Shown here one piece after another: positions 62,160-64,000 of a stretch of 64,000 bases of DNA. A program made the position numbers and the translations under genes. Position 1 is the first letter of the stretch. Each line of letters opens with the position of its first letter. The DNA is from Bromus sterilis (taxonomy: Eukaryota > Streptophyta > Magnoliopsida > Poales > Poaceae), in contig OX465595.1 in the NCBI GenBank assembly GCA_950022295.1, positions 433,188,270 to 433,252,269 of the forward strand, in the 5' to 3' direction. The notes under the pieces were generated by a model. The model did no database searches and was not told the DNA's origin. It saw only the letters and a list, made by a program, of their open reading frames with translations.

Positions 62160-63533
62160 ATGGACGGCGAGCCGCCGGCTAGGGACTGGTCGCTGCTGCC
62201 GCTCGACGTCCTCGCCTCGATCTTCGTCAGGCTCGGCGCCGTCGATGTCCTCATGGGGCCCGGCCTCGCGTGCCGCTCGTGGCTTGAGGCGGCGAAGCTG
62301 CCAGACGTGTGGTGGCGAGTCGTGGACATGGAGAACCACCATGCCATGTACGATGTTTTCCTGTGCGCAATGGCGATGGAGGCCGTGGATCGTTCCGCCG
62401 GACAGCTCCGGGTGTTCGCCCATAGTTGCCAAGTTCAGGGGACGAGCGGGTCGAGGAACGGGAACGAGGAACGAGGATCGCCTGTGGCAAAAACTTGGGA
62501 TCGGGGTATACATCGTCGGTACAGCAAATCGATAGCGGGGACGCGATCCCGTTAAACTCGGGACGATCAGGCCGGATCGATCAGTCTGATGCTTTCCGTA
62601 ATATGCTCAGGAGGTTAGGATTCATACATGGAAAGGAAACAAAATTAAGAAAGATAGTAAATAAAGAGAGAATTAAGGAAATCTTGACAAGGCAGTTATT
62701 ATTTGCCTTTCTTTTCTCCCATTATGCACGATCTCTCCTGTTTTAGCGATTAGTTTGATCTGTTGCCTTTTTATTTGGTTGTACGTATATGTTTCTTAAT
62801 TACCGAGAATCAGAGAAATTCCTTTCCAAAGTCTGCATCAGCGCCTAATCGTCCGGGGTCGCGATCCACAGCCGATCCCGCTCGACCCACCATCGTCCCC
62901 GACCCTTGATCGGAGTCGATTGACCCCGGGTCAGGGAACGGATGGTCGACCCGCGAACCAGCCATCTATGTGTTCGCCGGGGCATCCTTCGTCACCGATG
63001 GGCTCCTACAGTACATCTTGGAAAGGTGTTCTTTTCTTTCGTCACTCAAATTTATATATTCGAAATAATGAATCCTTTTTAAAGAAAAAATACAGTACAA
63101 CGCAGATATTCATATACGCAGATATTCATATATACGAGTATATTCAAAATAACAATCTTTCAAACGCATCCGTTTTGGCACTACTGTTTACAGGTCGCCC
63201 TTACTGACTACCCTTCGGCTTGGATCCTGCTACGACGTCTTCGGCGGACGACTCATGAGTGTGATGGGAGAGTCGCCTCTGCTAGAGCTGCGTTCCCTTG
63301 ATCTCGAATACAGAGGCCTTACTGCGGAATATCTGAGCTACATCCTCGAGTGCTGCCCTCGCCTGGAGTTTGTTCGGGTGCGCGACAACGTGATGATCAA
63401 CGTCGCCGATGAGGATGCCCTACGAGCGAAATTCTCCCGAATCAAGACCATAACGATTGAGCGTGATACCGCGTACCTCCGGTTATTCTACATCTTCCAT
63501 GGAGGATTTAACCCCCATCAACCCGTCCTTTAA
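62160..63533 (+). pseudogene. F-box/leucine-rich repeat protein gene, copy C (interrupted by a MITE)
   Basis: Starting at ATG 62160 (MDGEPPARDWSLLPLDVLAS) the F-box runs through CRSWLEAAKLPDVW to GQLRVFA, where a 549-bp insert (62421-62969) breaks exon 1. Beyond it the same frame resumes (GASFVTDGLLQYILE) and ends at GAAAG|GT (63025). Exon 2 (63194-63533, acceptor TTTACAG) encodes SPLLTTLRLGSCYDVFGGRL, ELRSLDLEYRGLTAEYLSYI and AKFSRIKTITIE to TAA. This is the best-preserved copy, and the insert is its only visible lesion. An in-frame Met at 62070 would extend the N-terminus, but the start at 62160 matches the F-box position in copy A. The likely role is substrate recognition in an SCF ubiquitin ligase; the target is unknown. 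Confidence 0.78.
62421..62969. mobile_element. Mutator-like MITE with 9-bp target duplication in exon 1 of copy C
   Basis: The insert is flanked by GTGTTCGCC on both sides (62412-62420 and 62970-62978). Its ends are imperfect inverted repeats: CATAGTTGCCAAGTTC on the left, and on the right the inverse of CGAACCAGCCATCTAT. Subterminal GC-rich repeats (GGGTCGAGGAACGGGAACG and CCCCGGGTCAGGGAACGGAT) surround an AT-rich core. A 9-bp duplication is the Mutator-superfamily hallmark. It has no coding capacity. Confidence 0.7.
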
Positions 63534-63689
63534 ATCCACCTCAACGCAACGAAGCCGAGCTATGAGACTGAGACTAGTTTTGAAGATAGAACACATATTG
63601 TGCTTTAATTTATGGTCGAAAACCTTACGATTGATTGGATTGGGTCCTTAAATTTATGAGGGGCGTTGTGACTACTTCTATGATGAAAA

Positions 63690-64000
63690 TTTATGACTCA
63701 CGATGAAAATTCAAGGTCCGGTCTTAATTGATTGTGTCTGGCAATAGTTTTGTTAAAGACATTGTTTTGAGAACGAGAATTATCTTCAGGGTGAAAATCC
63801 AAGGTCTGGCTTTAATTGGTTGTGTCTAGCAATGGTTTTGTTGAAGACATTGTTTTGAGAGGAGGATTATCTTCAGGGTGAAAACTCAAGGTCTGACCTT
63901 AATTGGTTGTGCCTGACACTGTTTCCTTTTGAAGAAGTTGCTTTTGAAGAATTGGACATCAGGTGTTGCTTTGGTGATACTTTTCTTTTTTACTTCTTCT
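63690..64000 (+). mobile_element. LINE-like 3' tail with three 88-bp repeat units (runs off the window)
   Basis: Units at about 63702, 63790 and 63877 each begin GRTGAAAA and contain CTTAATTGRTTGTG and GAAGACATTGTTTTGAGA. The last leads into GTTGCTTTTGAAGAATTGGACATCAG, exactly as at about 30315-30340. It is homologous to 29859-30535 in the same orientation. Confidence 0.55.

Overview
The window looks like a chromosome segment from a large-genome grass of the wheat/barley tribe (Triticeae). The basis is the kind and nesting of its transposable elements: long-LTR Gypsy elements whose LTRs open with TGATACGTCC, Angela/BARE-type Copia LTRs and PBS, a CACTA end with CACTAGTAG termini, and Stowaway and PIF/Harbinger MITEs. 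It also holds one compact intronless gene and a small F-box gene cluster. Nothing bacterial or organellar was seen. Element family names are from memory of motif style and are tentative; the structural calls (LTR pairs, target duplications, PBS, PPT) are read directly from the sequence.

Layout. 1-27093 is one nest of elements. The outermost visible layer is a Gypsy (-) element carrying gag and a 5' LTR (27094-29858). A Sabrina-type Gypsy (+) inserted into its gag (internal part 13332-14625, 3' LTR 14626-27093). That element received a CACTA transposon (3' part 10516-13331, with a Ulp1-like protease gene), an Angela-like non-autonomous Copia (15828-24352, TSD TTATC) and a solo-LTR-like element (24546-26916, TSD CAAAG). 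The CACTA was itself hit by a second Sabrina-type element (-, 1-10515) with a gag-like ORF, whose LTR was hit by a Tat-like Gypsy (-, 2349-9058). The last one has lost gag to RT, but carries a 66-bp tandem array and an opposite-strand ORF with a B3-like domain and a coiled-coil tail.

29859-30535 is a LINE-like 3' fragment. 32059-35178 (-) is the one clearly intact cellular gene: an intronless four-C2-domain MCTP protein of the QUIRKY/FTIP class. 35179-38102 is gene-poor spacer. 38103-51883 is a PIF/Harbinger MITE split by a 4.1-kb long-LTR element, itself split by a complete, apparently very young Copia element (40550-49849) with an intact 1330-residue polyprotein.

51969-63533 holds three related F-box/leucine-rich genes: A (-), B (+) and C (+). 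All are two-exon with matching splice sites and all are broken, each differently. A has a frameshift, a short-LTR retrotransposon in exon 2 and MITE/retroposon insertions in its intron. B has a stop two codons after its start and a truncated C-terminus. C has a 549-bp Mutator-like MITE in exon 1 with a 9-bp target duplication. All three carry the same kind of retroposon tail upstream in the same orientation, and B sits between two perfect 120-bp inverted repeats. The window ends in a second copy of the LINE-like 3' tail.

Functionally, the MCTP gene is the only confident host protein. The F-box cluster looks like a decaying expansion, and the rest is retrotransposon biology.
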